Below are positions 25,327 through 34,713 of a stretch of DNA of 64,000 bases, one piece after another. A program made the translations under genes and the position numbers. The stretch lies in assembly GCF_000186865.1 (NCBI RefSeq), contig NW_008705561.1, positions 883,621-947,620 of the forward strand, read 5' to 3'. The notes beneath the pieces were generated by a model. The model ran no database searches and was not told the DNA's origin. It was given only the letters and a program-made list of their open reading frames with translations. Numbering within the stretch: position 1 is the stretch's first letter; every line of letters starts with the position of its first letter. Source of the stretch: Aureococcus anophagefferens (taxonomy: Eukaryota > Sar > Pelagophyceae > Pelagomonadales > Pelagomonadaceae).

Positions 25327-27930
25327 TCACATGCGCCACAGCCCCAGCCCCGAGATGCGCGCGAGGCGCTCCTCCGTGCGTCGCCGGTTGGCCACGTCGG
25401 TATCGTGGCGTTTGTGGCAGTTGGCGCACAGCAATCGGCATCGCGCGATGTACTGGAAGTAGTGCAGTTTCCACGCGTCGTCGAAGGCCGACCAGCCATT
25501 GATGATGCCGCTCGCGAAGAAAGAGTCGATGTACTTGGTGATCTCCGCGCCGACGTGGTGCGCCCAGTCGAACGCGCATTCGATGCCTGGGCGCACCACG
25601 AGCCCGCAGGACGCGCAGGCGCCGACTGAGCGCTTGAAGCTGTTGTTGAACTCCTTCTTCGCGTAATAGTTGGCGCGGCGTTCGACGGCCTGCCCGTCGG
25701 TGCTGTGCGCGCCCTCCTCGAGCCGCGCGAGGACCTCGGCCTCGTACTCCTCCTGCGTCTCGAGGCGGTGGCAGACCGCGCAGACGAGCGCCTCGCAGGT
25801 TTCCACCTCGTTGACCAAAGCCTCGAGAGACTCGAAGGCAGCGACGGACGTCGGGCTGATCGTCCGGCCGTCGGCGTCCCGCGCCTTCGCGCCGCGGGCG
25901 TTGCCGTGATGCAGCTGCATCACGGCCCAGTTGCGCGCGTCCGTGAGCGACAGGCCGTCGCCGCCGTCGCCCTTGCAGCCGTCGCCCTTGCAGTTCGAGC
26001 CCATCCGCCGCCGGCGCATGACCTCGAGGACCGCGCGCCGGTAGCGGTAGGTCGTCGACGGGTTCAGCTTCCGCAGGAAATCCAGGTCGCGGCAGCAGAG
26101 GCAGTCGTCGAAGGCGACGTCGAGGAGGAAGGCGCGCGCGTCGTCGAGCGGGAGGTCGCCCCCCGGGAGCTTCGCGGCGAGGTAGGTCGCCGAGGCGCGG
26201 TCGAACTCGGCCTGCTCCCCGGGCTGCTCGGGGACGAAGAAGCGGAGGGGCAGGTCCGCGCCGCAGCCGCGGCAGATCTTGTCGACGTCGTCGAGGAGCG
26301 GGTGCAGGAAGGGCGTGCTGTAGTCCTCGATGGGCGTCTGCTGCACGCGCTCCTTCATCACCGCGAGCTCCATGGCCTTGAGCACCTCCGACGCCTCGCT
26401 CATCTCGGCGGCGAGGCAGTGGATCGCGGACGACCTCCTCACCTCTAACTTCTTCGCGCGCCGCTCGTAGTCGCCCTCGGAGAGCGGCACGCCGAAGCCG
26501 TAGGGGAGCCGCACCGTGGAGAGGAGCGCGCGCGCGTCCGTCGCGACGCCCGCGCAGTTGCCGCGCGAGCACGCGGCGCCGTCGCAGCCGACGGCGCAGC
26601 TCGCGAAGACCCGCGCGTCCGCGACCTGGCAGACGCCGTAGGGGCAGTCGTCGCCGTAGCAGCTGTCGCCGCACTTGCCGAGGCAGCGGTCGGAGTCGAG
26701 CTGCGCCGTCGCGCCCGGCGTGGGCGGCAGGTCGGGCACGCGGGACCGCTCCGCGGCGACCTCCTCGCGGTGCGCGATGGCGCCGTCGCGGCCGCCGCCG
26801 GTGCCCGTGAGGGCCCTGGAGGCCCGCGCCGCGCCCTGCGTCTGCGCCTTCCAGACGAGGCGGCGTTCCTCGACTGTCTGCGCGTAGCCGCCGTACGGGC
26901 AGGTCTGGCTCTTGTGCGCGGGATCGCCGCAGCCGCGGCACTTCGGCCCGCCGCCGAAGTACGGCCCGGCCGTCGCGCGGTGCTCCAATACCGCCACGGC
27001 GTTGGACCACGCCACGTCCGGGTCGCGCCGGCGCTCGCGCTGCTGCGCGGCCTGGTGCTCGCGCTGCTGCGCGGCCTGGTGCGCGGCCGACTCGGCGCGC
27101 AGCTTGCGCGCTTTCTCGTGGTGCTCGTCGCTGAAGTATGAGGTGACCTGGAACTCGCCCCGGGCTTCCGGGACGGCCCGCTCGACGACGCGCGGGCCCG
27201 CGTTCTCCGCGGGCCCCGCGCCCGGCGCGGCCCGCTTTCGCGGCGGCCGCGCCCCGTCGTCCTCCTCGCCGTTGCCGTCGTTCTCCTCGCCGCCGTCGCG
27301 CGGGCGCTTGCGCTGCGAGCTCCGCGGGCGCCGCGTGGAGCGCCGCGGAACCTGGTCCGCGCCGTTCTCCTGCTCGAAAAGCGACATTATTGTCCTAAAC
27401 AGGCGGCCTCGAGCAGCAGCACAGCTCGACGGCGTGTCGATGAGCCCCAGCGATGATTGGACAAGGCACCGCAAGGTCGGCACAGCCGGGTAAACGCAAT
27501 CCATCGACGTGTCGACCTTGAAGCACGCTCCCTCGTCCAGGGGCTGCCCATCGATGGGCTGCTCGAAGCGTTGACAACATGCGACATGGTGGTGCTGCAG
27601 CGATCCAGGAGGCGCATCGAAACCCGCGGTGACGGAACGCAGCTCTTGCAAGGGCGCCGCGACAAGCACCTGGGACGCGCCGTAGTCAGTCGCTCCTGGA
27701 GAACGCGGCGTCATCGTCGACGCCCGGCCCCTCGGCCACGACGTCGGCCGTGCCGAGGACGCATCGGTGAAGCCGTACGTGCCATCGAACCCCACGGACA
27801 CGTTCAACGCCGTCGCCGGCGCTGCCGAGGGCGGGGGTCGAACCGCGCCGCCTCGCGCTCGGACGCGATCACCCGCCGCTGCACACAGCAGGTCGTCGGC
27901 GACGGCGCTGCTCAGCGTGCTCCAAGGCAT
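25327..27930 (-). CDS. Large protein with zinc knuckle, Cys clusters and a C-terminal HNH-like domain
   Basis: From ATG 27930 the frame has 867 residues; ATG 27387 (MSLFEQENGADQV) is an alternative start that would drop the first 181. Features in order: a basic acidic-patterned linker, a Gln/Arg helical repeat (QAAQQREHQAAQQRERRR), a zinc-knuckle-like CRGCGDPAHKSQTCPYGGY, a Cys cluster (CLGKCGDSCYGDDCPYGVC, CSRGNC), CRGCGADLPLRFF, CCRDLDF and CAVCHRLET. The last 90 residues carry an HNH-type metal finger: CASCGLVVRPGIECAFDWAHH and later CRLLCANCHKRHD. HNH folds are nucleases in many contexts. The role here is unknown; a mobile-element origin is possible. It ends in GLGLWRM. Confidence 0.6.
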   Translation of the reverse strand: MPWSTLSSAVADDLLCAAAGDRVRARGGAVRPPPSAAPATALNVSVGFDGTYGFTDASSARPTSWPRGRASTMTPRSPGATDYGASQVLVAAPLQELRSVTAGFDAPPGSLQHHHVACCQRFEQPIDGQPLDEGACFKVDTSMDCVYPAVPTLRCLVQSSLGLIDTPSSCAAARGRLFRTIMSLFEQENGADQVPRRSTRRPRSSQRKRPRDGGEENDGNGEEDDGARPPRKRAAPGAGPAENAGPRVVERAVPEARGEFQVTSYFSDEHHEKARKLRAESAAHQAAQQREHQAAQQRERRRDPDVAWSNAVAVLEHRATAGPYFGGGPKCRGCGDPAHKSQTCPYGGYAQTVEERRLVWKAQTQGAARASRALTGTGGGRDGAIAHREEVAAERSRVPDLPPTPGATAQLDSDRCLGKCGDSCYGDDCPYGVCQVADARVFASCAVGCDGAACSRGNCAGVATDARALLSTVRLPYGFGVPLSEGDYERRAKKLEVRRSSAIHCLAAEMSEASEVLKAMELAVMKERVQQTPIEDYSTPFLHPLLDDVDKICRGCGADLPLRFFVPEQPGEQAEFDRASATYLAAKLPGGDLPLDDARAFLLDVAFDDCLCCRDLDFLRKLNPSTTYRYRRAVLEVMRRRRMGSNCKGDGCKGDGGDGLSLTDARNWAVMQLHHGNARGAKARDADGRTISPTSVAAFESLEALVNEVETCEALVCAVCHRLETQEEYEAEVLARLEEGAHSTDGQAVERRANYYAKKEFNNSFKRSVGACASCGLVVRPGIECAFDWAHHVGAEITKYIDSFFASGIINGWSAFDDAWKLHYFQYIARCRLLCANCHKRHDTDVANRRRTEERLARISGLGLWRM

Positions 27931-28019
27931 CTCGTCGTCCAAGATCACAGTCTTGCGCAGCGGGCAGCACGCGTGCCGCCGGTTCGTCGTCGATCCCCGC
28001 GCGCTGGGCCGGCGGCGCC

Positions 28020-28240
28020 GCGCCCTCGGATGGTCTGGGACTGGAACGGGAACGACATGTACGGGGCCACGAGCGTGCGCGTCGACACGTCGGACGACGG
28101 CTCGAGCTGGACGGAGGGCGCGACCTACGACGAGAACGACGGCATGCTCAGCGGCCTCGCCAAGCCGCCGCGGCGCTCCACCGCCGCGGGCCGAGCAAAA
28201 CTCGCGCCCGCCGCCGATCGAGGTAACACTACGATTCGTT
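28020..28240 (+). pseudogene. Orphan fragment resembling a discoidin (F5/8 type C)-like strand pair
   Basis: A plus-strand stretch reads MVWDWNGNDMYGATSVRVD followed by TSDDGSSWTEGATYDENDG. The V-x-V-D-x-S-x-DGxxW pattern is typical of F5/8 type C and related carbohydrate-binding beta sandwiches. Neither side continues in a coherent frame. It is best read as a gene fragment. Confidence 0.4.
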
Positions 28241-28259
28241 GCTAGTCAGCCCAACCCCG

Positions 28260-28553
28260 CTACTTCTTCATCTTAGGCTTGATCCCGAGGGCGACCATGG
28301 AGGTGATGGCGTCCTCGAGGGACGTCGTCAGGGGGATGAAGCCCGCGTCGAGGACGTGGGTCTTCGCGAGCGTGTTCGAGAAGTGGATCGGCATCGTCAT
28401 GAGGAGGCGCTGGAATTCCGTCATGGCGTACTTGCCGACGACGGCCAGGTGGCTCGCGGCCATGGCCAGGCTCAGCTTCCAGGGCGGGAGCAGCGGCACG
28501 GAGCGGAGGTCGTAGTCCGGGAACGAGGCCGCCGCCGCGGCGCCGACCGAGCA
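28260..28553 (-). pseudogene. C-terminal fragment of a 3-beta-HSD/NAD(P)-dependent epimerase-like protein
   Basis: After an in-frame TAA near 28553 the minus strand encodes about 97 residues to a stop at 28260, with no ATG at the front. The end reads FSNTLAKTHVLDAGFIPLTT then SLEDAITSMVALGIKPKMKK. This matches the C-terminal pattern of extended short-chain dehydrogenases (a Lys-rich helix, GF-P then TSLEDAI). The Rossmann half is absent. It abuts a truncated helicase, so it is probably a recombined remnant. Confidence 0.5.
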
Positions 28554-29099
28554 TTACGCGACGCAGGTTGCTCGCCTAAAAGCTCCAGCAGTCCGACCCG
28601 GCGGCACGCGTTGCCAGACGACGGTAACGCGCTTGTGCTTGACGTAGCCCCACCGCGCGGGCAAGGAAAAGCACAACGTCTTGCCGTACCCCGTCGGGAG
28701 GACGGCGACGCAGTCCTTCCCGTCGGCCCACGAGACCGCGAGCACGCGCTCCTGCAGCTCGCGGGCCTCGCTGGGCCAGGGTGCATCCCAGAGGAACGCG
28801 ACTTCGCCGTTCTCCACCTCGTCCTTCAACTGGTCGTAGGTCGGCGTGCCAACCGGGGCCATGGGCTCTTCCGGCACGTCCGACGGCGGCCCGCCAGACG
28901 GCGAGCTCGTCGCACGCAGCTCGGGCGCAAGCGAGTGGAAGAGCCTCTGCTTCGCGGCTTGGAGCTGCTCGATCTTGAGAGTTATTTCATCTATTTCGCG
29001 GAGCTGCGGCAGGTGCAGCGCCGGCGCCGGCGCCGCGTCGTCGGGCGGAGGCCCCTCGTCGTCGGACTGCGCCGCGGGCTGCTCGTCGAGCTCCATCAT
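28554..29099 (-). pseudogene. Truncated RecQ/DEAD-type helicase N-terminus
   Basis: From ATG 29099 (MMELDEQPAAQSDDEG) 181 residues run to a stop at 28554. After an acidic start and a helical stretch (REIDEITLKIEQLQAAKQRL) there is a Q-motif-like segment and a Walker A box: ELQERVLAVSWADG, then VAVLPTGYGKTLCFSLPARW. The frame ends about 25 residues later, so motifs Ia to VI are missing. RecQ-type DNA helicases have this exact motif I context. It is either a pseudogene or the first exon of a gene whose other exons are gone. Confidence 0.6.
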
Positions 29100-30233
29100 G
29101 TCCGAGACTACATCATGATGCGCATATGCGCATTCCGTCCAGGGACTCGTGAGGGAGATCCCTCGATCGATATACACATGATGTCACATAGATGCAAACA
29201 TTTTTTGTTTTGTTGAAGCTCTCTTGAACTCGACACCCGTCCCCCTCTGCTTCCGCGCGGCCGCCTCGGAAAGGCCGCGTCGCCGTGCGACGCGTCGGTG
29301 ACGCCCCCGCCGCGCCGCGCCTCGGAAAGAGCGAGCATCTTAGCGCGCGCGCGCCGCGCGCCACCGCGCGATCAGAGGCGTCGGTCGTCGCCTGGTGGCG
29401 CCGGCGACGCGCTCCGAGACGCCGTCGGCGGCGACGTCGCACCGCTGGCGCCTCGCGGCGCCGGCGACGCGCTCCGGGACACCGTCGGCGGCGTCGTGCT
29501 CCGCGAAGCCCTCGTCGTCGTTTCGGCCCGACGGCGCCGGCGCGCGGCCGCTCGGACAGTTCGAAGTCGTCGCTAGCCAAATCACTCCGAGGCGCGCCCA
29601 GTACCCCCTCGATGAGGACGCACCACGCGCTGGGCCGCCGCGCTGCCAAGACCGCCGGAGAAGGTCGATTCTCGAAGACGCTCCGTTTAGCCGACGACGA
29701 TCGTCGGACGGCGCCTCGCCGACGCCGGCGCCGACGCTGGCGAAAATGCCTCGAGGCACGCCGATGGACCCCCTGAAGGGCCTGACAGCGTCTCAAGCCT
29801 TGGCGCTGCGAGACGAGCGCGGCAGAGCCCGCAGCCGGGGGCACGAGCTCGAGGCGACGCAGAAAGTCGTCGCGTATCTTCGCCCTCGGCGTCGCGAGAG
29901 GGCCGCAACTGCTCGGCCCGACTCAGGGTAGCATGGGGCCTCGCCCAACGGGCCGGGGCGGCTGGAACGTGCCGGGGTGCGCTTAGCAATCGGGCTGTAA
30001 TGAGAGGTGCTGGGGCTGTGGCGAAGCCACAGCACCGGACGCTCGCCGAAGGTGAAGCGGCAGGCTCGGCATGCGGCAAGAACGGCCTCGCCGAACTCGC
30101 GAATCGATTGCCGGTGCTCCACGCTTGTGCGTGCCGCTGGCCATTGAGACTCTCGCGTTGGTACTAGCAGCACCGCGCGAGCCTCTCGAGCGACCCCGAA
30201 GTGTCGACTGAGAGCGGCGCGCCGGCCGCTTGC
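29100..30233. other. Gene-free region with short tandem repeats
   Basis: About 1.1 kb upstream of TPP2. The only clear structure is a 60-bp tandem duplication at about 29396-29515 (GGCGCCGGCGACGCGCTCCG at 29396 and again 60 bp later). An AT-rich patch with TTTTTTGTTTTGTTG lies near 29200. Open frames here are repetitive and unconvincing. Confidence 0.5.
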
Positions 30234-33200
30234 ATGCGAATTTCGCTCACCATGTTCTTCGCCGCCACCGCACCCCTGAGCCGCGCGCTGCGCATCGCCG
30301 CGCCGCGCGCGGCGCGGCGCGCGTCGAGCCATCGCCCGGGCGTCGCCCTCGCCGGCGCCCGCGGCAAGCGCCACCGTCGCGGCCGCTGGGAGGCGCCGGC
30401 GCTCGCCGGCGCCGCGGGCACGCTCGCGTGCTACGGGAGCGCCGTCGCCGACGCCGAGTGGGACGGCGACCGCGTCGGCGGGCCCTGGGCGGGCGTCATC
30501 GACAAGGAGACGACGGGCGTGCCGGCGTTGCGGAGCCGCGTCGCCGCCGGCGACGGCCGCGGCGTGCTCGTGGCCGTGCTCGACACGGGCGTCGATCCCG
30601 CGGCCGAGGGGCTCCTGGCGACGCCCGACGGGTCCATGAAGGTCGTCGACGTCATCGACGCCACGGGCTCCGGCGACGTCGACGTGTCCACCAAGGTCGC
30701 GGTGCCCGCCGACGGCTGGGTGACCAACGCCGCGAGCGGCCGCAGGCTCCGGCTGGACGCGTCGAAGTGGACCGTCGACGGGCGACCGTGCGAGAACCCC
30801 GCGGGCATGGAGTTCCGGCTGGGCGCGAAGCGCACGGACGCGCTCTGGCCCGCGGCTTTACGGGGCCGCCTCGCCGCCGCGGACCGCGCGAGCTTCGACG
30901 CCGCCGTCGCGCCGCTCCGCGCGGCCGCGCGCGCCGCGCGCGACGCCGCGGTCCGCGACGGCGCCGCGGACGCCGCGGAGCTCGACGCGCGCGTCGAGGC
31001 GCTCAACGCCGGCTGCAAGGCGCTCAAGCCGAGCCGCGAGTCCGCGGCGCCGCTGCTCGACGTCGTCACCTGGCGCGAGCCGTCGTCCGGCGCGTGGCGC
31101 TGCGTCGCGATCGACGGCGCCGCGGGCGGCGACCTCGTCGCGCGCGCGGAGGACGTGACGGTGCTCGGCGACTTCCGCGTCGCGACGGCGGCGGGCGAGC
31201 GCTCGAGCCGCTGGGGCACCTTCGGCGACGAGGACCTGCTGACGTGCAGCGCGTCGTTCTACGAGGGCGGCGACGTCGTCGCGCTGGTGGTGCCCGCGGG
31301 CGACCACGGCACGCACGTCGCGGCCATCGTCGGCGCCTACGACGCGGCGGACCCGGACAAGTGCGGCGTCGCGCCGGCCTGCAGGATCGTGAGCATCAAG
31401 ATCGGCGACTCGCGCCTGGGGACCATGGAGACGGGCGCGGGTTTGTGCCGCGCGCTGGTCGCGTGCCGGCGCCTCGGCGTGGACCTCGTGAACCTGTCCT
31501 ACGGCGAGGCGGCCTGCCTCTGCGACGTGGGCCGCTTCGTGGAGCTGAGCGAAAAGCTCGTGCGCGGCGGCGACCGGGGCGCCATCTTCTGCTCGAGCGC
31601 GGGCAACAACGGGCCGGCGCTTTCGACGGTCGGCGCGCCGGGCGCGACGTCGTCCGCGCTCCTGGGCATCGGCGCCTACGTGAACCCGGCCATGTGCGGC
31701 GACCTGTACGCCATGCGGTCCCCGGCGGTGAACCCCGGCGGCGCCGCGCCGGGGTCCGCCGAGGAGGCGCACCGCGGCGGCGTGCTCTACAGCTTCTCGT
31801 CGCGGGGCCCGAGCCCCGACGGCGGGCCGGGCGTGTCCGTCGTCGCGCCGGGCGGCGCCGTCGCGTCCATCCCCAAGTACACGCTCCAGCCCCAGCGCCT
31901 CATGCACGGCACGTCCATGTCGAGCCCGAACGCGTGCGGGTCCCTCGCGTGCCTCGTCGGCGCGCTCAAGGCCGAGCGCGTGCCCTACACGCCCGACGCC
32001 GTGCGCCGCGCGGTCGAGGCGACGGCGACGCCGTTGCCGGGCGTGCCGCCGACGGACCAGGGCCGCGGCCTGCTGGCCGTCGACGCGGCCTTCGACTTGT
32101 TGGCGGACTCCGCGGGCGCGCGGCAGAACTCCAACGTCCGCTACGAGGTCGCGGTGCCGTCGCGGGCGCCCGGCGGCCCCGGCGCGCCGCCGGGGCGGGG
32201 CATCTACCTGCGGGAGCTCGCGGAGACGTCGGCGCCCGCGGAGGTCGCCGTGTCCGTCGCGCCCCGGTTCCAGAACGACGCGCTCGTCGCCGCGCGGGCC
32301 AAGGCCGACTTCCGGCGGAACGTGGTGTTGGAATCGACGGCGCCCTGGGTCACCGTGGGCGAGAAGCTCGTGCTGACCCACGCGGGCAAGGCGCTGACCG
32401 TCAAGGTCGACCCGACGCAGGCCTGCGCCGTCGGCCGGGGGCCCGCGACGGCCCAGGTGATCGGCCGCGACGCGGACGCGGACCCCGGCGCGCCGCCGCT
32501 CTTCGTCGTGCCCGTCACCGTCGTGCGGCCGTCGCCGCCTCAGGAGACCGTGGCCTTCCCGGCCCAGACCTTCGAGGCCGGCGCCATCGCGCGCGCGTTC
32601 GTCGCGCCGCCCGAGGGCGCGGGCTCGGCGACGTTGAAAGTCTCGTGCCGGCCGACGGACGCGTCGTCGACGCGCGGCCGGCGCCTCTTCCACGTCCACA
32701 GCGTCCAGCTCGGCATGCAGGAGTCCTACGCGAGCCACAACGTCCACAAGCGCGCCTGGCTCCACGACGGCGACGACTTTGTCTACGAGCTCCCCGATTT
32801 GGCGCCGGGCCGGACGCTCGAGGTCTGCCTCTCCCAGGACTGGAACTCGCTCGAGCCCTGCCACGTCGAGGCGACGCTGACCTTCAAGGCCGGCGTCGCC
32901 GAGGCCGGCGACGTCGTGCTGCGGGGCACGCGGTCCCTCGCGGAGCTCGACGCGCACCTGCCGGCGTGGTCGCGCGAGTCCGTCGTCGTCTCCCCGCAGC
33001 TCAAGCTCAAGACCTGGCGCCGGCCCCTGCGGCCCCTCGCGAGCCGCATCCGGCCCTGCGTCGACGGCGAGCGCGACGCCTGGCCCGGCGACGCCGCCGC
33101 GGCCGCGGGCGACGGCCGCCGGGAAGATTCTGTAGCCTACGAGCTCGAGCTCGACTACGAGTGGGCGCACCCCAAGGACGGCGTCGCCGCCACGGTCGGC

Positions 33201-34616
33201 CTGCGCTTCGCCGGCGACGAGCTCGTCTACGACGCGCCCGTCGAGGGCCAGCACGCCGAGGTGCGCGACAAGGAGACGAAGAAGGTCGTCGGCTGGCGCG
33301 ACGCGCGCGTCTACGGCGACGCGGCGAAAGGCTGCGAGGGCGGCCGGTCCTACGAGGCGACGCTGACGCTCCGCCACGACGACCCGGCGGTGCTCGAGAC
33401 CATGCGCGACGCCGAGTGCTGGCTCGAGCACGCGCTGACGAAGGAGATCGCCTGCCCCGTCTACTCGCACAAGCACGCGGGCTACGCCGGCGACGCGAGC
33501 GGCAAGATGAAGGAGGTCAAGCTCCTCCCCGGCGAGCGGAAGCGGGCCTACGGCGCGCCGCCCAAGGAGAAGGACCTACCGAAGGACGCGCAGCCGGGCG
33601 ACGTGCTCCTGGGCACGTGCTCCCTCGCGCGCGAGGCGGCCAACTCCGAGGGCCCGAGCCGCCGCGCGGCGTCGACGCTCTGGTACCACGTGCCCCCGCG
33701 GTCCAAGAACACGAAGGACCCCAAGCCCAAGCCGCCGAAGAAAAACGCCACGGACGGCGCCGGCGACGCCGCCGCCGCGCGGACGTTCCTCGGCGCGGCC
33801 TTCGCGTCGCTCGACGACGAAGCCGCCGTCGCGCTCGCGAACGCGACCTTGGCGAAGCACTTGGCGACGCTCAAGAAGGAGGCGCCGAAGCTCGCGCTCG
33901 CCGACGAGGCCCTGTTCGCGCTGGGCGACGCCGTCGCGGCCTACGACGCGGACAAGAGGCTCGAGGTGGCCACGCGGAACCTCGAGCGCGCCGCGGCGAA
34001 GGCGTCGCCGCGGTGGCGCGCGGCGTACGGCGACCTCGACGGCGTCAACGGCACGCAGCCCGTGGAGCCGGGCAACGCGTCCCTCGTCGTCGACGCCGCC
34101 GCGGCGCTCCGCGCGGGCGTCGACGAGGCCGCCGTCGCGCGGCACCGGGCGACGCGCGCGCCCGACGAGGACGCGTTCGCCGCGCGCGAGGCCTTTGAAT
34201 CGGCCAAGGCCGCGCGGGCGACGGACGCCGCGTCGTACTCGGCGCTCCTCGCGGCCCTCCGCTGGACGGCCGAGGCGCGCGCGGCCCTCGCCAAGGACGG
34301 CGGCGCCGAGGAGGCGGCGGCGCTGGGCGCCGCGCTCGCGGACCTCGAGGCGTGGGTCGACCCCAAGAAGGGCGCGGCGGCCGACGCGCGCTTGAAGGCC
34401 GACCAGCTCGCGGGCGCGGGCAAGCCCGGGCTCGCGCTCGGCGCGCTCAACGCCTTCCTGTCGTCGAAGAAGGCGAAGACGGCGTCGCCCGACGACCTCA
34501 CGGACCTCAGCGAGGCGCGGCGCTTGCTCTACGCGGTCCTCGGCTGGCAGCCCCTCGCCGACGCCGCGGCGAAGAAGCTCCTCGACGACCTCCCGCCCAA
34601 GGGCGCGACGCCGTAG
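30234..34616 (+). CDS. TPP2: Tripeptidyl peptidase II (giant subtilisin-type serine protease)
   Basis: The protein is 1460 residues from ATG 30234. The subtilisin catalytic set is complete: Asp117 in VLVAVLDTGVDP, His358 in GDHGTHVAAI, oxyanion Asn458 in SSAGNNGP, Ser561 in MHGTSMSSPNACG. The about 240-residue spacing between Asp and His is the TPP II hallmark. Downstream are the usual beta-sandwich and helical regions (HSVQLGMQESYASHNVHKRA, LTLRHDDPAVLETMRDAECW), ending in a repeat-rich helical C-terminus. TPP II removes tripeptides from peptides released by the proteasome and forms large cytosolic assemblies. The first 45 residues are Arg/Ala-rich (LSRALRIAAPRAARRASS), like an organelle-targeting peptide, which is unusual. 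ATG 30252 is an alternative start. Confidence 0.95.
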   Translation: MRISLTMFFAATAPLSRALRIAAPRAARRASSHRPGVALAGARGKRHRRGRWEAPALAGAAGTLACYGSAVADAEWDGDRVGGPWAGVIDKETTGVPALRSRVAAGDGRGVLVAVLDTGVDPAAEGLLATPDGSMKVVDVIDATGSGDVDVSTKVAVPADGWVTNAASGRRLRLDASKWTVDGRPCENPAGMEFRLGAKRTDALWPAALRGRLAAADRASFDAAVAPLRAAARAARDAAVRDGAADAAELDARVEALNAGCKALKPSRESAAPLLDVVTWREPSSGAWRCVAIDGAAGGDLVARAEDVTVLGDFRVATAAGERSSRWGTFGDEDLLTCSASFYEGGDVVALVVPAGDHGTHVAAIVGAYDAADPDKCGVAPACRIVSIKIGDSRLGTMETGAGLCRALVACRRLGVDLVNLSYGEAACLCDVGRFVELSEKLVRGGDRGAIFCSSAGNNGPALSTVGAPGATSSALLGIGAYVNPAMCGDLYAMRSPAVNPGGAAPGSAEEAHRGGVLYSFSSRGPSPDGGPGVSVVAPGGAVASIPKYTLQPQRLMHGTSMSSPNACGSLACLVGALKAERVPYTPDAVRRAVEATATPLPGVPPTDQGRGLLAVDAAFDLLADSAGARQNSNVRYEVAVPSRAPGGPGAPPGRGIYLRELAETSAPAEVAVSVAPRFQNDALVAARAKADFRRNVVLESTAPWVTVGEKLVLTHAGKALTVKVDPTQACAVGRGPATAQVIGRDADADPGAPPLFVVPVTVVRPSPPQETVAFPAQTFEAGAIARAFVAPPEGAGSATLKVSCRPTDASSTRGRRLFHVHSVQLGMQESYASHNVHKRAWLHDGDDFVYELPDLAPGRTLEVCLSQDWNSLEPCHVEATLTFKAGVAEAGDVVLRGTRSLAELDAHLPAWSRESVVVSPQLKLKTWRRPLRPLASRIRPCVDGERDAWPGDAAAAAGDGRREDSVAYELELDYEWAHPKDGVAATVGLRFAGDELVYDAPVEGQHAEVRDKETKKVVGWRDARVYGDAAKGCEGGRSYEATLTLRHDDPAVLETMRDAECWLEHALTKEIACPVYSHKHAGYAGDASGKMKEVKLLPGERKRAYGAPPKEKDLPKDAQPGDVLLGTCSLAREAANSEGPSRRAASTLWYHVPPRSKNTKDPKPKPPKKNATDGAGDAAAARTFLGAAFASLDDEAAVALANATLAKHLATLKKEAPKLALADEALFALGDAVAAYDADKRLEVATRNLERAAAKASPRWRAAYGDLDGVNGTQPVEPGNASLVVDAAAALRAGVDEAAVARHRATRAPDEDAFAAREAFESAKAARATDAASYSALLAALRWTAEARAALAKDGGAEEAAALGAALADLEAWVDPKKGAAADARLKADQLAGAGKPGLALGALNAFLSSKKAKTASPDDLTDLSEARRLLYAVLGWQPLADAAAKKLLDDLPPKGATP

Positions 34617-34713
34617 ACACGCCGCCGTCTAAGAAAAACTCGCTCGAGCTCGACATGGGGGGCTGTTATATGCGACAGGGGGACTATGTGGGACGGGAGC
34701 TTTTCTTGGTCGG

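Noticed and set aside
30230..34198. A 1322-codon frame overlapping TPP2 on the same strand
   Set aside because: It is an Arg-rich out-of-frame shadow; the TPP2 frame carries the full catalytic set.
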